Notes: generated by a model from the letters alone, not told the origin. Positions 48,587 to 59,439 are shown, numbered from the stretch's first letter. The stretch: 64,000 nucleotides of DNA from Pestalotiopsis fici W106-1 (GCF_000516985.1 NW_006917099.1:2310685-2374684), one strand, 5' to 3'. Program-made: numbers and translations.

Positions 48587-48705
48587 ACATACGACCATAG
48601 ATAGTTGAAAACATGGCATCCCGTTCGCTCTGCCCTAATTAAGTAACTAATCGCCGAATCAGTACTCAGGTGGGTGACCACTGGGGAATCCTCGGTGTTG
48701 TATGT
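48587..48705 (+). rRNA. 5S ribosomal RNA, divergent copy 1
   Basis: The 119-nt sequence starts ACATACGACCATAG and ends GGTGTTGTATGT, the fungal 5S ends that pair as helix I. Internal blocks (CATCCCGTTCGCTCTGCCCT, then GTGGGTGACCACTGGGGAATC) match loops and helices III to V. The helix II halves pair as ATAGTTG with TAACTAAT allowing one bulged A. A T-rich Pol III terminator follows at once. The gene is isolated, as in Neurospora-type dispersed 5S families. It differs markedly from copy 2 at 61009. Confidence 0.88.
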
Positions 48706-49301
48706 TTTTTGTCTTCTTTTTTCCATCTCTGATCAAATCCTCATTCTACATGGGTAGTCACCAGCCCTTGAGCTCTTCGTTTTCTAGGTGTTGCTTTAGT
48801 TTGGTGGCCTGTTGTGGAATTCCGTAAGAGATTTGCATTATAGGTTAGTAGGTTTTCGACATACTTATGTTTATTAAAAGATTTGCTATTTAAAAGCAGT
48901 CGGCACAAAGAAAAGTGTCTGAGTGAATCCTAGAGAGCATAAAAGAGAGATGCTAAAGAGCTATCTGATATACCTGAGCAGTGGATTTGTGGTAGGTATC
49001 CTAGGTCAGTGCGACAAAACGTCACACTTGTGTCGGTATCTGCTTCAGCATATTGACAGCCATGTGGCTCTGAAAGGCCTGCTTTACTCTTAGCAAATCA
49101 TTCTTCACATGAAATCAATGGCATTTATTGCACACATATGCTCAATTCACTATTTGATTGCCTGCCTGAAGTCCCGCGTTGCGATTTGATCCGGACTAAA
49201 CTTATAGCGCCCCATAAGAAAAAAAAAAGGTAAGAAACAAAAGACATGATCAGGGTTGTGCGCTCTTTCAAACTCTAATTCAGCAATATTCCACCCAAGT
49301 A
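48706..49301. other. Intergenic region after 5S copy 1
   Basis: Begins with T-runs that should terminate Pol III. The remainder up to the HET gene contains no supported feature. Confidence 0.55.
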
Positions 49302-51701
49302 TTACACAATGACCAGTCGCTTAGTCTGCTGTATGCGTTTCAGTTTGGCAAAGAGGCGTACTGTTGAGTCGAGCTCGTCGACCCGCGCCAGACCGAGCCG
49401 TGCAAAATATGGGCCGTCTTGCTGCAAGATCATGAAGATATAGCGTTTACGACGATCCGCATGCCTATTATTCCTACTAGTAGAATCGTCGGTTACACCC
49501 GTGACATAGGCTACTTCGGCCAACTGGACAGGTTTGCACCAATGATGCTTGGTTTTGGTTTTGGAACGATGTCGCGGGCGAGGCAGATCTAGAATGTTCT
49601 CCGAATCGTAGCCGGAGAGGCTGACATCTTCTGCGGAGTAATCGCTAGAATCAGCATCACTATCATAGTCTTTATTTTGGCGTTGTATCCTCTCTTCATC
49701 GAGGTCGTCATCACGGCCGCCGCCGTCGCCGCCGTAGAAGTGCGTCGGATCTACAGCTTCCCAGCCACTTTTAGGCCACGGATCCGCGTCGACGTGGACT
49801 CGACAGCCATGCCGGTGCTGGTGAATGTGGATGCACTCCCCGTCTATCATTGTCAGGCCAATCTGGAAAAATATTCGACCCTTGCCGTCTTCTAATTTCC
49901 GAAGGCGGGCGGGGACTGTCCTGGCTTCCATGGGCAATTTGCATAAATTCCTAGCTGGCAGCATGAACTGATCCTGATCAGGATTGCAGGTCGTGAACTT
50001 CTCAATTGAACATTGCGGATGCAATTTGGCTTCGTGACCTACACGCTTATATCGATGAATCATGAAGGAGACGGGATCCTGAACAGAGGCCCATGACCAC
50101 GTCGGCGCCGGCCAGCAGGGTTCGCTCCCCCCGCTGGGATGATGAGGTCGCGCGCTGAGGATGCGATCGATGCCTCTAGCGTTATCGTGAAGCCGACCTG
50201 GACGAACTCTCCACAGCAGGTCTTCATAGAAGCTCTCCGACCAAAGCCCGGCAAGATACTGGTCTTCGGGGCGCATGAATTGTTTCAGCTTACGGGCGAT
50301 GGCGGCAATGGCAGGCAGCTTGTCATCAGGTTTGGTTATGCTGAGATCGGAATATCTCTCGACTGCCATGTACCAAATATTTTGCTTGGTTTCCATGTCA
50401 AATTGAAGCCTCGAGCCCAGCCTTGGCAACCGACTCTTGAAGCCCACGTGGGACGGGCCGTATTCCCAAACATCAGGCTTCCTGCCGGCCATCACAGCCT
50501 GAAAAAGGGCTCTAAAGCTTTCATTGTCGACGCCGCTCCGGGTACGGCAAGAAATGTCATCGTTGCACTGCCATACCATCTCGCTGGCCGTAAAGATGAG
50601 CATACGCCGGCTCATCATCCGCTCTTGAAAGACCCATGCACGTGTAAACAGCGGCGCTACCTCATATGTGGTCTTTACCTCGTTTGTAGTCGTCTCCTCA
50701 CCAGTATTGATCAACGGGCACACCGCGTCACTTCGGTGGCCGATCATATCGATGAGAGCTGGGAGGTCGCGCATGTGTTTGCTCTCAAAGCTGGAGCTGG
50801 GGAGCGCGAGGCGCACCTCGCGTGATTTTCCGACCCTCGTGAAAAGTCCACCCTGACTATTCTTGGCGTGATGAGCGGCCAAGACTAAGACAGCCGAAGA
50901 GTAGATTTCAAACATTCGCACAGCTTCCTCGATCCAGTCCTTCTGATCATCCTGTATTATACAGAAACTATCGATCCATAGGTAGCTGTAGCCGAGCTGC
51001 CGCGTCACATAGATGGCGTCCCGAAAAGTGCGCGGCAGATCTTGCCACGCTATGCGCTCGAGTCTGCTATTCATGTTGCTGAGAAGTGTTTTACTGTCCT
51101 CTCCGTGGCCGCCCCAACAGTGGCTCAGAGCGAAGTAACCCCGTGACGCTGTTTGACCATAGCTCTTGTCGGTCGTACGTACCAGTCTCACGTCTGGAAA
51201 GCAGGATTTTACATCAATGAGGCGTTTCGGCGTTGCGTAATTAGAGGCACGCAGATCGCATGAGGAGGTGTGCATGTCTAGACATTCTGCAAGCTTTTTT
51301 CTGGCGAAGGCGATCGAGTTATCGGATCCAGTAAAGTTTGGGTAATCATTTTGCTCGTTGCGTATATGAGAGCCCCATCCAGGCAGGTAGAACATCCATT
51401 TCTCGCTGGTTGGATACCCGAAGCTCTCAGAAAGATGGGCGTTGAAATAACCTCGGCCAAATTCGAACTGGAATGACACACCATCCGTAGCGCCCAGGAG
51501 ATTATTTACTGCGAGCTCTCTCAAGACAGCACAACATAAACAGCCAGTCTTCTGAACTGAAAGCAACAGCGCATCGAACCCCCTCGACTGCTGGCTTATT
51601 CTCTCGAGCCGCTGTTTGCGAGTTATCTCATATTGACCGGAAAAGTCCCAGCCACATGCACTACACTCGCCCTGACGCAGCCTTGGTGGTATGAGTATCA
51701 T
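49302..51701 (-). CDS. HET-domain (heterokaryon incompatibility) protein 1
   Basis: An intronless frame from ATG 51701 gives 799 residues; the frame is open a few codons upstream but without another ATG. The HET domain lies at about 189-330 and shows the classic blocks YFALSHCWGG, LPRTFRDAIYVTRQLGYSYLWIDSFCIIQDD and ACH-like AAHHAKNSQGGLF. Upstream are two cysteine pairs, CSAC at 13-16 and CLCC near 54-57, common at the start of this HET subgroup and possibly metal-binding. The C-terminal part has an acidic patch (YDSDADSSDYSAEDVSLSGY) and a basic patch. HET proteins trigger cell death on encountering non-self, and the domain is TIR-like in structure. The partner here is unknown. It lies next to a second HET gene. 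Confidence 0.92.
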   Translation of the reverse strand: MILIPPRLRQGECSACGWDFSGQYEITRKQRLERISQQSRGFDALLLSVQKTGCLCCAVLRELAVNNLLGATDGVSFQFEFGRGYFNAHLSESFGYPTSEKWMFYLPGWGSHIRNEQNDYPNFTGSDNSIAFARKKLAECLDMHTSSCDLRASNYATPKRLIDVKSCFPDVRLVRTTDKSYGQTASRGYFALSHCWGGHGEDSKTLLSNMNSRLERIAWQDLPRTFRDAIYVTRQLGYSYLWIDSFCIIQDDQKDWIEEAVRMFEIYSSAVLVLAAHHAKNSQGGLFTRVGKSREVRLALPSSSFESKHMRDLPALIDMIGHRSDAVCPLINTGEETTTNEVKTTYEVAPLFTRAWVFQERMMSRRMLIFTASEMVWQCNDDISCRTRSGVDNESFRALFQAVMAGRKPDVWEYGPSHVGFKSRLPRLGSRLQFDMETKQNIWYMAVERYSDLSITKPDDKLPAIAAIARKLKQFMRPEDQYLAGLWSESFYEDLLWRVRPGRLHDNARGIDRILSARPHHPSGGSEPCWPAPTWSWASVQDPVSFMIHRYKRVGHEAKLHPQCSIEKFTTCNPDQDQFMLPARNLCKLPMEARTVPARLRKLEDGKGRIFFQIGLTMIDGECIHIHQHRHGCRVHVDADPWPKSGWEAVDPTHFYGGDGGGRDDDLDEERIQRQNKDYDSDADSSDYSAEDVSLSGYDSENILDLPRPRHRSKTKTKHHWCKPVQLAEVAYVTGVTDDSTSRNNRHADRRKRYIFMILQQDGPYFARLGLARVDELDSTVRLFAKLKRIQQTKRLVIV

Positions 51702-52172
51702 TTCGTGTCGGGCGATAGGGATTGATAGAAAAAACACAGAGGAGTGGTAGGTGGCTAAGAGGAGTTGTCAATGAAACTTTAAGCAATGATCTCGATCATC
51801 GTATATAAAACAATCAGGCCGGGTTCGTTGTGAATACCACTGCGCAATTCGAAAAGACTGACCTGTTTATGATTAGCACAGAGGGACCTGGGTTTCTGCG
51901 GCTAGTTCGATACAGTCAGGGCGACAAGGCTATGAAGTCACAGAAGGATGTGTAGTTACTACCTGAAACACGTACGGATGTGACCTCGGGACCGACTCCC
52001 ACATATTCCACGAAACAAGTGTGGTTATACACGGCCAATAGTAGTAAAGCGGAGTGAGGGCGAAATCAATATATTGAATTATCCCGGCAAGATTTTCTGC
52101 ACGGAGAATGTCGCTGGGCCTATCATGCTGTTCTTACGGTAAGGCTGTATATAGGATAATATATGTCAGATA
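51702..52172. other. Intergenic region between HET gene 1 and the inverted repeat
   Basis: Promoter region of HET gene 1. No exon or RNA is seen. Confidence 0.5.
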
Positions 52173-52500
52173 GTGGATCATAGTTCCCATACACCCGGGT
52201 GTGCTTGAACACACCACACAACGCCATGGCGTCCAGATAGATGTACGGAGGCTCCCGGGGATTAGCTGGCGCTAGAGGAGCGTTTCCAAAAATCGAAATA
52301 TTTGGAGTCAAGATGGGTGATGTATTCATCTGGCAACGAAAGCCCTCCGTTCCCGTGTGGGGAATCTTAGTTACTAAGTAATGACCGCCGGTCGGCCCTT
52401 CCCGGGCTTTCCCAGGCCAGTGCCACCCAAATAAGCGTGCAGCTTGTCGAAACTGCAGGTGCAGAACATGGATCAATACATCACACAATTGACACCTATA
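52173..52500 (-). repeat. Inverted-repeat copy 1 (long form)
   Basis: On the minus strand this stretch resembles the plus-strand sequence at 55664-55835. Shared blocks include GCACGCTTATTTGGGTGGC (52422-52440, here on the minus strand) and GTGGATCATAGTTCCCATACA at 52173-52193. About 160 bp (roughly 52262-52420) have no counterpart in the other copy. In one frame both copies read VYGNYDP after a KH pair, hinting at a protein-coding ancestor, but neither copy is open overall. Confidence 0.65.
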
Positions 52501-52654
52501 TCAGACCAGTTTAAACACCAATGGGAATTCATCAAAAATAATCAACTTCGCCCTTCATCACTAGTGCAGGCGTTCTCACACAAGTTCCCACTTGCCTGGA
52601 CATCGTTGGGGTGACGGACACAAAAACCGCTCACGTTCGTAACATACTCCATGC

Positions 52655-54124
52655 CTAAAACCTGCATATATCACAAAATGGGTCATTGCAAGGTCCTCGA
52701 TTCCAACGGACGGGCGCCATTCTAGCCTCCAAGAAGTACGGGTCATTGAAGCGTCTTTGATAATCAAGTTCGATGGCAATTCGGTAATCCAATTCTTGTC
52801 GTAGCTGTTGCTGTTGCTGTTCTCGTCGCCGTCGATCTTCTCGTCGGCGCTGCTCTGCTTGTGAGTCGGAGGAGGATCCGGAAGATTCGGAACTGTCTTC
52901 TTCCTCTCGCGGCTGCGTCACTAGTGCAACGGAGTTGGATGCCGGACTTGAGGTACTTGCCGACATTGCCTCCATCCGCTCCTGTAGCCGGCTTATTTCA
53001 GCTTGATGTTCCTCTGCCTGCTTCTGCATCCGCTTCTCCATATCGCCGTACACCTGTTTGTGCAGTTCCTCGTTTCGGACTTTCCAGTCCATCTGTTGCT
53101 TCTGAATCATATTGATCTCACGCGTCTTCTGCTCCCGCTCTCTTTCGATCTCCCTCATGTTCTCTTCGTCTCGCTGCTGACTGGCCCTTTCCATATCGCG
53201 CTTTATATCGACAAGTCGTCTCGTTGTCTTGTTCAGTGGTCCCGTTTCCGTTTCTTCGAAATTGTTCGGGTGACTTTGCGCAAAGGGGGAGATTTCGGCG
53301 ACTCTTGATAGCTGAAGAGCCTCGTGAGCTTGGCTGTCGTAATGCCAATTGTCCTTTCCACCTGATTCATAGACCTGTATTGTTCCCTGCTTGTTGCGCT
53401 TTTTGTGACACCTTTTACGGAGACGTTCGAATGCATCTTCAACCCCTTCACCGTAATTAGGTGCCAATGAAACGCCGCACAGGCCTAGCAAAGAGTAGGC
53501 TTTGTCCTCTTCGTACGTGCTCTCACGGTCCCCAGCCCAAAAAATGCACTCTTCCAGACTAAACGGAGCCGAGTCAGCGCCAAGGAGAGTAGAGGCTGGA
53601 ATTCTCGTGATGGCTTCCAACTCTTGTACCAGGGATCCCTTGTCGCCAATGAATTGATTATCGTTGGAATAGAACTTAATTTCGCGCGGAGCAAGCAGCT
53701 CTTGCAGTGTCCAGCTCCGAGTGAACCATCGATTTTGTCGGAAACGTACTTTCCAAGCAGAATCTTGGTGTGTCTGACGGGTTCCCTCTGTGCTAAGATC
53801 GGCCATATACACAAAACACACTTTCGCATTTTGATACCAACGATACATTGAGTTGATGGCGTTTTGAAATTCCTGCACGTCAGTCTTGTTGATACAACAT
53901 GTATCGACCCAGAAGAACTCGAGGTTGTGGATGGCGGCTTGCTCTGCACAAAATTTGATCTTGTCGTATCCTTTTTTGTTCCTTGCTTCATTCCGACTAA
54001 CATCTTCAAATGTCACCTCATCCTCAGCTGCGCCCCAGGTATGAGAAAGAATAGCATATGAAGGGATATGCTTGTTGAATTTGGTAAGGCTGAGTCTACC
54101 ATCCTGAAGACTTAGAAGACGCAT
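52655..54124 (-). CDS. HET-domain protein 2 with coiled-coil tail
   Basis: An intronless frame from ATG 54124 gives 489 residues. MRLLSLQDGRLSLTKF followed by SYAILSHTWG at about 22-31 is the hallmark start of HET-E/HET-D-like incompatibility proteins. FFWVDTCCINK (70-80), NSMYRWYQNAKVCFVYMADL and RGWTLQELLAP-like RSWTLQELLAP (136-146) complete the domain, and the SLLGLCGV and PNYGEG blocks follow. Instead of a NACHT/WD module, residues about 300-390 form a charged coiled coil, then a Ser-rich linker, a second Arg/Gln-rich helix (425-450) and a short tail NDPFCDICRF with a CxxC pair. The gene is flanked by diverged inverted repeats. It probably acts in non-self recognition, by family. Confidence 0.92.
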   Translation of the reverse strand: MRLLSLQDGRLSLTKFNKHIPSYAILSHTWGAAEDEVTFEDVSRNEARNKKGYDKIKFCAEQAAIHNLEFFWVDTCCINKTDVQEFQNAINSMYRWYQNAKVCFVYMADLSTEGTRQTHQDSAWKVRFRQNRWFTRSWTLQELLAPREIKFYSNDNQFIGDKGSLVQELEAITRIPASTLLGADSAPFSLEECIFWAGDRESTYEEDKAYSLLGLCGVSLAPNYGEGVEDAFERLRKRCHKKRNKQGTIQVYESGGKDNWHYDSQAHEALQLSRVAEISPFAQSHPNNFEETETGPLNKTTRRLVDIKRDMERASQQRDEENMREIEREREQKTREINMIQKQQMDWKVRNEELHKQVYGDMEKRMQKQAEEHQAEISRLQERMEAMSASTSSPASNSVALVTQPREEEDSSESSGSSSDSQAEQRRREDRRRREQQQQQLRQELDYRIAIELDYQRRFNDPYFLEARMAPVRWNRGPCNDPFCDICRF

Positions 54125-55083
54125 TTTGGATAGGAGGCACAGGGCGAGGTGCCTCACACCGCGTCCTTCTACCTGATATCACAGATCAGTGCGCCTGGCA
54201 GTGAAAGTCAAATCAATCCGTTCAAGTCAAATGCAATCAAGCTTATTGCAAGCAGCTTAGAGAAACTGAAGCCATTCATGGGCAAGTGATACAGGTCAGT
54301 TTTTTGTTGATCATTTCTACCCCGCATCCTGAAAGCACAAGACCTCTTACGGGAAAGTGCATGGGTGAGGAGAGCTCAGCCTTACCAAAATATGCCTTCC
54401 CGCTGTCCTGAGCAAATCATCAATAAATAATGTTGGTGCTGTGTCTAGAGTTGCGGTGGGACACTACCCCCAATCATATCCCGATACCTTTGCCACGAGA
54501 GCCATCGAATCGCAGAGTAAGGATACCTAACCGTAATAACTACTCATCAGACTTCTGAGCGACGCAGCATTGCACAGAATATATGGTAATGATGAATCCT
54601 GGGGGTTTGGCTTTGCCCATAGTTTTCGCCATCCCACTTGGCAGTTAATCCAGTTCCTTTCGATGCAGCTATTGTTGGGCTTCGGCTACAAGGAACTCCG
54701 ATAGTCAGAGCGCGATGCAAAAGCCAGCTGCAAAGAAGGAGGACGGGGGAGCCCTGACTTCCGGGGCAACGTGCGCGCATTTTCACCAACTTGTACGCCT
54801 TAGCGACAGAGGACTGAAAGAGCCTTACAGCGGGATGAGGATGCGCCGAGCTGAGATGTCGGCAAACCAGGTTCCAACCCACCATCTCCTGGAAATCCTG
54901 CCATAATAATTGGTGTTTCTAAACTCGAGTGGCTGATCTTTTGGGTCACGCATGAGGTTGGCAATTTCCGAGCTGTTGCGCCACGAATCAGGTCTATTAT
55001 GGCAATAGATAGCGAAGATCTCAAAACGTCTTACATGGTAAATTCACGTTTGTCGCAACGGCCGTGTTGCATTTTTAAGCAAA
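54125..55083. other. Promoter region of HET gene 2 and spacer
   Basis: No coding exon is recognised. Frames at 54547-54885 and 54715-54906 show no family features. Confidence 0.5.
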
Positions 55084-55085
55084 TA

Positions 55086-55435
55086 TCCCCTTAGTTGGCA
55101 AGCACCACGGTTTGCCGATCACCACCCCAGAAGTGACTTGCTGCAGTGAACCAATCGCGCCGCGGTATTGCAGGGCTATACCTTAAAGTCGCGTAGATTT
55201 TCGCAAAACAATATAAAAACTATATCAGTCGATTCCTAAAATGCGTAATACCTAGTATCTCGCTTTTTGATATTTACGAGCCTTATATTGTGTAGTTATT
55301 TGAGAAAAGCCAAAGAATATATGCTGGCAGTACGATATATAATTGGTGAGAAAAAGCGGTTCACTTCAACTTAATGGCTTAGCTGTACCAAAACCTGCCT
55401 TATTTGGGAACCGTGGTGCTTGCCAGCTAAGGGGA
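55086..55435. mobile_element. MITE-like element, 350 bp, TA target site
   Basis: Terminal inverted repeats of about 27 bp with one mismatch begin TCCCCTTAG and end near CACCACGGTT (55086-55112 and 55409-55435). Both ends are flanked by TA (55084-55085, 55436-55437), the target duplication of Tc1/mariner-type transposases. The interior is AT-rich and has no transposase frame, so it would be non-autonomous. The superfamily assignment is inference from TA and size. Confidence 0.7.
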
Positions 55436-55616
55436 TAACTCGATTGGCTGACGCAGTTTTTCTTGGCCAAACCCCGCTTCTGCCAAAAAGATAGCGCATG
55501 CAGAACGGCCAGGTTTATCCCTAGAAGAGCTAGATTCGGCAGCATCCGCTTCAATGCTGCAATCGTGTTTGTTTTTACACTTTTGTTCAATGCCACAAAC
55601 ACCGACTTGAACGCGC

Positions 55617-55637
55617 AAAAAAAAAAAAAAAAAAAAA
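55617..55637. repeat. A21 homopolymer
   Basis: Twenty-one consecutive A residues lie between the MITE and inverted-repeat copy 2. They could be a relic of retroposition or a slippage tract. Confidence 0.85.
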
Positions 55638-55663
55638 GCAAATCAAACCACAGACATCTGTAG

Positions 55664-55835
55664 ATATTGTGTAACGTACCTATTGATCTGTGTTCAAATG
55701 TTCTGCGCCTCCAGTTGTGACGAGGTGCACGCTTATTTGGGTGGCCTCGGCTAACCCCCAGGTACGTCTATTTGAACACCGTTGTGTTGATCAGTGTGCT
55801 CAAGCACATCCCAGTGTATGGGAACTATGATCCAC
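55664..55835 (+). repeat. Inverted-repeat copy 2 (short form)
   Basis: Partner of 52173-52500 in opposite orientation. Matching blocks are GCACGCTTATTTGGGTGGC and GGGAACTATGATCCAC. It lacks the middle segment of copy 1 and differs from it mostly by scattered transitions. Confidence 0.65.
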
Positions 55836-58314
55836 CGCCTGACAGTTATGTAACATGAAGCTGTCGCATTGCCATCCGGAAATAAAAACTGACGAAGCTC
55901 CAGGAGGCCTTAGACATTAAGGCTGTTTCTCAAATATCTTCCTTCTGCGTCTTGCCTGGTGATCCTTGGGTTGGAATGCATACCTAGGTAGGTAGGTGTT
56001 ACAATTGAATAAAAGCAGTGGGGCCATGCAGTGTGAAAGGTAATCGGTTGGCGTAGGTCCTCTTGATGCATGCATCAATGCAGAAAGACTCATCAGTGGC
56101 CGGAAAGATGATGAATTAGGAAGAAAACTATAGTGTGGGAAAAGTTATGGGGAGAAACTTTGCACCCACGGAAGGTGTCAAGATAACAATGCTACCTAGC
56201 ACAGCCGGAAGCCCATTAATGCCACGCTACGCAGCAGCGCCATTGGTCAGCCTGCTTAGGTAGTAGTCTGGTAACCTCTTATTTTTCTACATTCTTGGTG
56301 TGATGGCTTGTATGCGCTATAAGGCTATAAACCTGATGGTATAGATGGTATGTGGGTTTAGGCTTACAGGGAGCGCTAGCCAAGATACTGACACACTTGT
56401 TTGCCATATGCAAGTGTGCATGTTCGTAACACATGGCTAATGAACGGAAAATTTCTATACGATTCTTCTCTCTTGAATCTGTTTTTGTCTGGAAATGTTA
56501 CGAACTATGGCCCAGAAGAGACCCCAGCATCCCTTGGCCAAGCATCATCTGGCAAGGAGAGATGAGTTAGCCGCGGTAGCAATGGGACAAATCCCCAGGC
56601 TACAGCGGGACCGCCACAGTGAGGCAGTTGTTTAGTCACCAGTGCCTGTTGCCAGCAGCACGACATTGGAGATAGCTACCTACACAACACTACCAAAGCA
56701 TCGTGCTTTCTGCGGCAAACCACCCAGCAAGACGTGCGCATACCAGACCCCGTAAGACCTGGTTGCCGTCTGCCATCGAGGCTTGGGCTGTTGCCACCGC
56801 CTTGATCATGGTTTGGTGCGGGTGTGATCCAGACTTGGACTCAATACTTGTGCCGATAGATCATGAAGAGCTTCAAAAGGCAACGGCGCTCGACAATGAC
56901 CACACAGTCAGTATAGCGACAGCCGCGTGGTTGAATTGGCCGAAAGAGAAGGAAGAATTTAGTCTGGGAGCAAATCAAAATGATAAGTTTCTCTAGGGCA
57001 TTTTTGACACCGATAAGGATGCGGATGCTGGAGACAGTGTGGGGGAAAGTGTCGAGGAAAGTAGGCAGAACCTCACTGATACTCCTGCTTAAACCAATCA
57101 TGTCAACTATTGGCCAATATACCAATGTCAACCCATTCCAATATGGTCTTCAAGTTGGGTTGGTCGGAGCCCTGTCTCGGATGGTTTCAGCAATTACTTT
57201 GGCTATCGCGTTGAACTGCATCACACGCCTGACCTGTCCCAGGACAGGTCATATTCTGCCCAGAGCTCTGCCTTCTTGTGACAGGTTCTTAGGTCAGACA
57301 TCCTCAAATGGTAATATAGGACACATGGAGACATTGTATCAACGATGTGACTACGACTGGCAACGAATCACATCGCCGAAGGTGTGCAAGTCAGAGGAGC
57401 GTTCATTGACTAATTAGAACATTCACAATCGGAAGTACAAACCAATAATGGATCATTGGAGAGGGCAGAAGTAGACACTATAATATACCTTGTCTAGGTA
57501 TCTAAAATGTACCAAGAGAAATCGGGCGCTCACAACTTTACATCTTGAGCTTTCTTGGCAGAAAGCTTTGTGATCAACATGAAGCACTGCCCTAGATTGT
57601 CGATACTCCCATGGTATCCACGAGTTGCAGAGTATGTCCATGCTCTTCTCATCTAATGATCACCCAAGCCAATAAAGTGTGCAGACATGTTTCGGGTTTC
57701 CATTAATTTGTCAAAGGGATGCCAAAGAATAAGGCTAGAACTTTGTGATCCCGGAACTGTGCAGCTGCTGATTCATAAAGTACATTTATTGCTGCTCTTA
57801 TTGACCAGGAAGAGTATAGGGAGGGCAGCGACTATGTCTGGTTCGCTAATATCTCACCTCAGCCCCACAGAGTATGCTGCAAGGCATTCTCAATTCGAGA
57901 GCCATGCAGATCTCAGCATACATCTGCAGCATAACGAGGCTTTGGCATCAGTCTTACCAGACGATATGAGGTATTAATGCAGTCATGAGGCCACTTATAT
58001 GTGCAGATTATCAAGCCTTGTCAGTGTACCCAACATCTTTAGGCAGAATACCAATTTTTGATTACTCAGGACCATCCCACCCTCGGTGTAATGAGGTCAC
58101 CTGCGGAGAACCTTGGACCAGGAACAAACTTGTAATACATATAAGGCTTATGTTTATGGTTTGAAAGGGCATTTTAACGCATGACTCCATGCAAAACGCT
58201 TATGAAATATAAATACTAGCACAACATCCATTCACCGATCCTTTCCTTCACTCAAACATTTAACTGCATCAACTTCTTAACATATTTTGCCACTTCACGC
58301 CTTGAATTTCCAAT
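55836..58314. other. Gene-poor, AT-rich region
   Basis: No gene can be supported. Frames at 56703-56996, 56980-57417 and 57834-57977 are uninterrupted for 50 to 145 codons but show no recognised motif. A TAGG cluster lies near 55982-55997. The last 110 bp carry an ATATAAATA element for the CVNH gene. Confidence 0.45.
58207..58215 (+). promoter_or_regulatory. TATA-like box of the CVNH gene
   Basis: ATATAAATA lies 100 bp before the ATG at 58315, with a CA/TC-rich leader between. Confidence 0.5.
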
Positions 58315-58894
58315 ATGATATTGCCCGCACTTCTTCTCCTCCTTTTTACCAGACCATCTATTGCCGGTGGCGGCTTTGCGAGCACATGCATTGACATTAT
58401 CTCGACGACTGAGAATGAAATTGTCGACAACCCGACTTTACAAGCCTCCTGCAAAAACGAAGCAGGGGTTTATATTACTAGTACTATGGGTTTAAACGGA
58501 TGTATTGGGAACGCAAATGCAGTTATGCAGGTGAGTATCCTTTTTAATCCCTAATAAAACTTCATTGTTTATTAATATGTAATTATAGTGCCAGCAAAAG
58601 TTATTATTGCCTTTATTTAGATCGTGAAATAATCTTATAGCTAACTACATAATAATATTTTTAGTGGGGGTTTTGGGGCTTCTTGCCGACCGTGTGCCGT
58701 AAAGCGTGATACACCAAATATTTTTTGGTGCGATTGCCTTGATGATGCGGGAAACCTTCAAATAACCACTGAGTTTGATTTGAGTGAGTAATCATAAAAC
58801 TCCATATCTCATGAACTAAGAGAAAAATGATATTGATTTTGCTTTAGATACTTGTATTGGGAATTACAATGGCTATCTTGGCTGTGTCTTTTAA
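58315..58894 (+). CDS. Secreted cyanovirin-N homology (CVNH) lectin
   Basis: Four exons (58315-58530, 58589-58599, 58665-58783, 58848-58894) give 130 residues. Residues 1-17 (MILPALLLLLFTRPSIA) form a signal peptide. The mature part shows the two-fold internal repeat of the CVNH fold: FASTC..LQASCKNEAG..GLNGCIGNANAVM and then GFGASCRPC..FWCDCLDDAGN..FDLNTCIGNYNGYLGC. Such domains bind mannose-type glycans in cyanobacterial and fungal homologues. Here the protein is most likely exported; the target is unknown. The 11-nt second exon is required to keep frame and to give CQQNGGFGASC. Without it the protein would terminate early or lose the second repeat. The locus is AT-rich. Confidence 0.85.
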
Positions 58895-59439
58895 GGCTTT
58901 TAGTGGGGAGTAGCCCTAATAGAGAAGACAGCTCAATACATTATTCTTTGACCACTCACTAAACACCACTGCTATCATACGTCAACCTACTTTCAATTAG
59001 CCTTTTTGCCGTCGGTAAAGAAAAAAAAAAGGCGTCGTGTATGCCGCGCCGAAGCACCGTCACAAGACCCAAAGATGCACTCACTAGTCACCGACCTGTC
59101 ATGATAGATACTGTATGGCACCGGTTCCGTCCCATGGGCATATAGGTCCCAGTTCGTGATCGTTCTCCAACGATTGCGAGCATGCATCTTTGGCCATTAT
59201 CGTACAGTGATAGTAAGTTCCGTGCGCAGGGATGGTGTGATGATAGTCGAATTTGTTAAGTGAAGAGAAGGTGCTAATGTCCTTTTTACGGTCAAGTTGC
59301 GGATATGGTACACACTCTCACATTAGAATTATTATAAGGTGGTAAAAGTATTTCGTATTCATTCTGTAGTGGTGGTCCCCATCGCAAGCCTCCTTCATTT
59401 CATTCTGAGATGCAACCACCGCCGGTCAGACAGTCCTCT
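58895..59439. other. Intergenic region
   Basis: 3' flank of the CVNH gene and of the putative membrane-protein gene on the other strand. No exon is seen. Confidence 0.5.

Noticed and set aside
55617..55637. A21 run as the poly(A) tail of a retroposed gene
   Set aside because: No coding sequence or flanking target duplication could be recognised upstream of it, so only the homopolymer is reported.
56841..57417. Overlapping frames on both strands (plus 145 codons, minus 96 codons)
   Set aside because: Neither shows a motif, and the two overlap; I could not decide on a coding strand.
57834..57977. Short protein-like frame starting MSGSLISHLSPTEYAARHS
   Set aside because: Only 47 codons, no recognised family, no convincing exon partner upstream or downstream.
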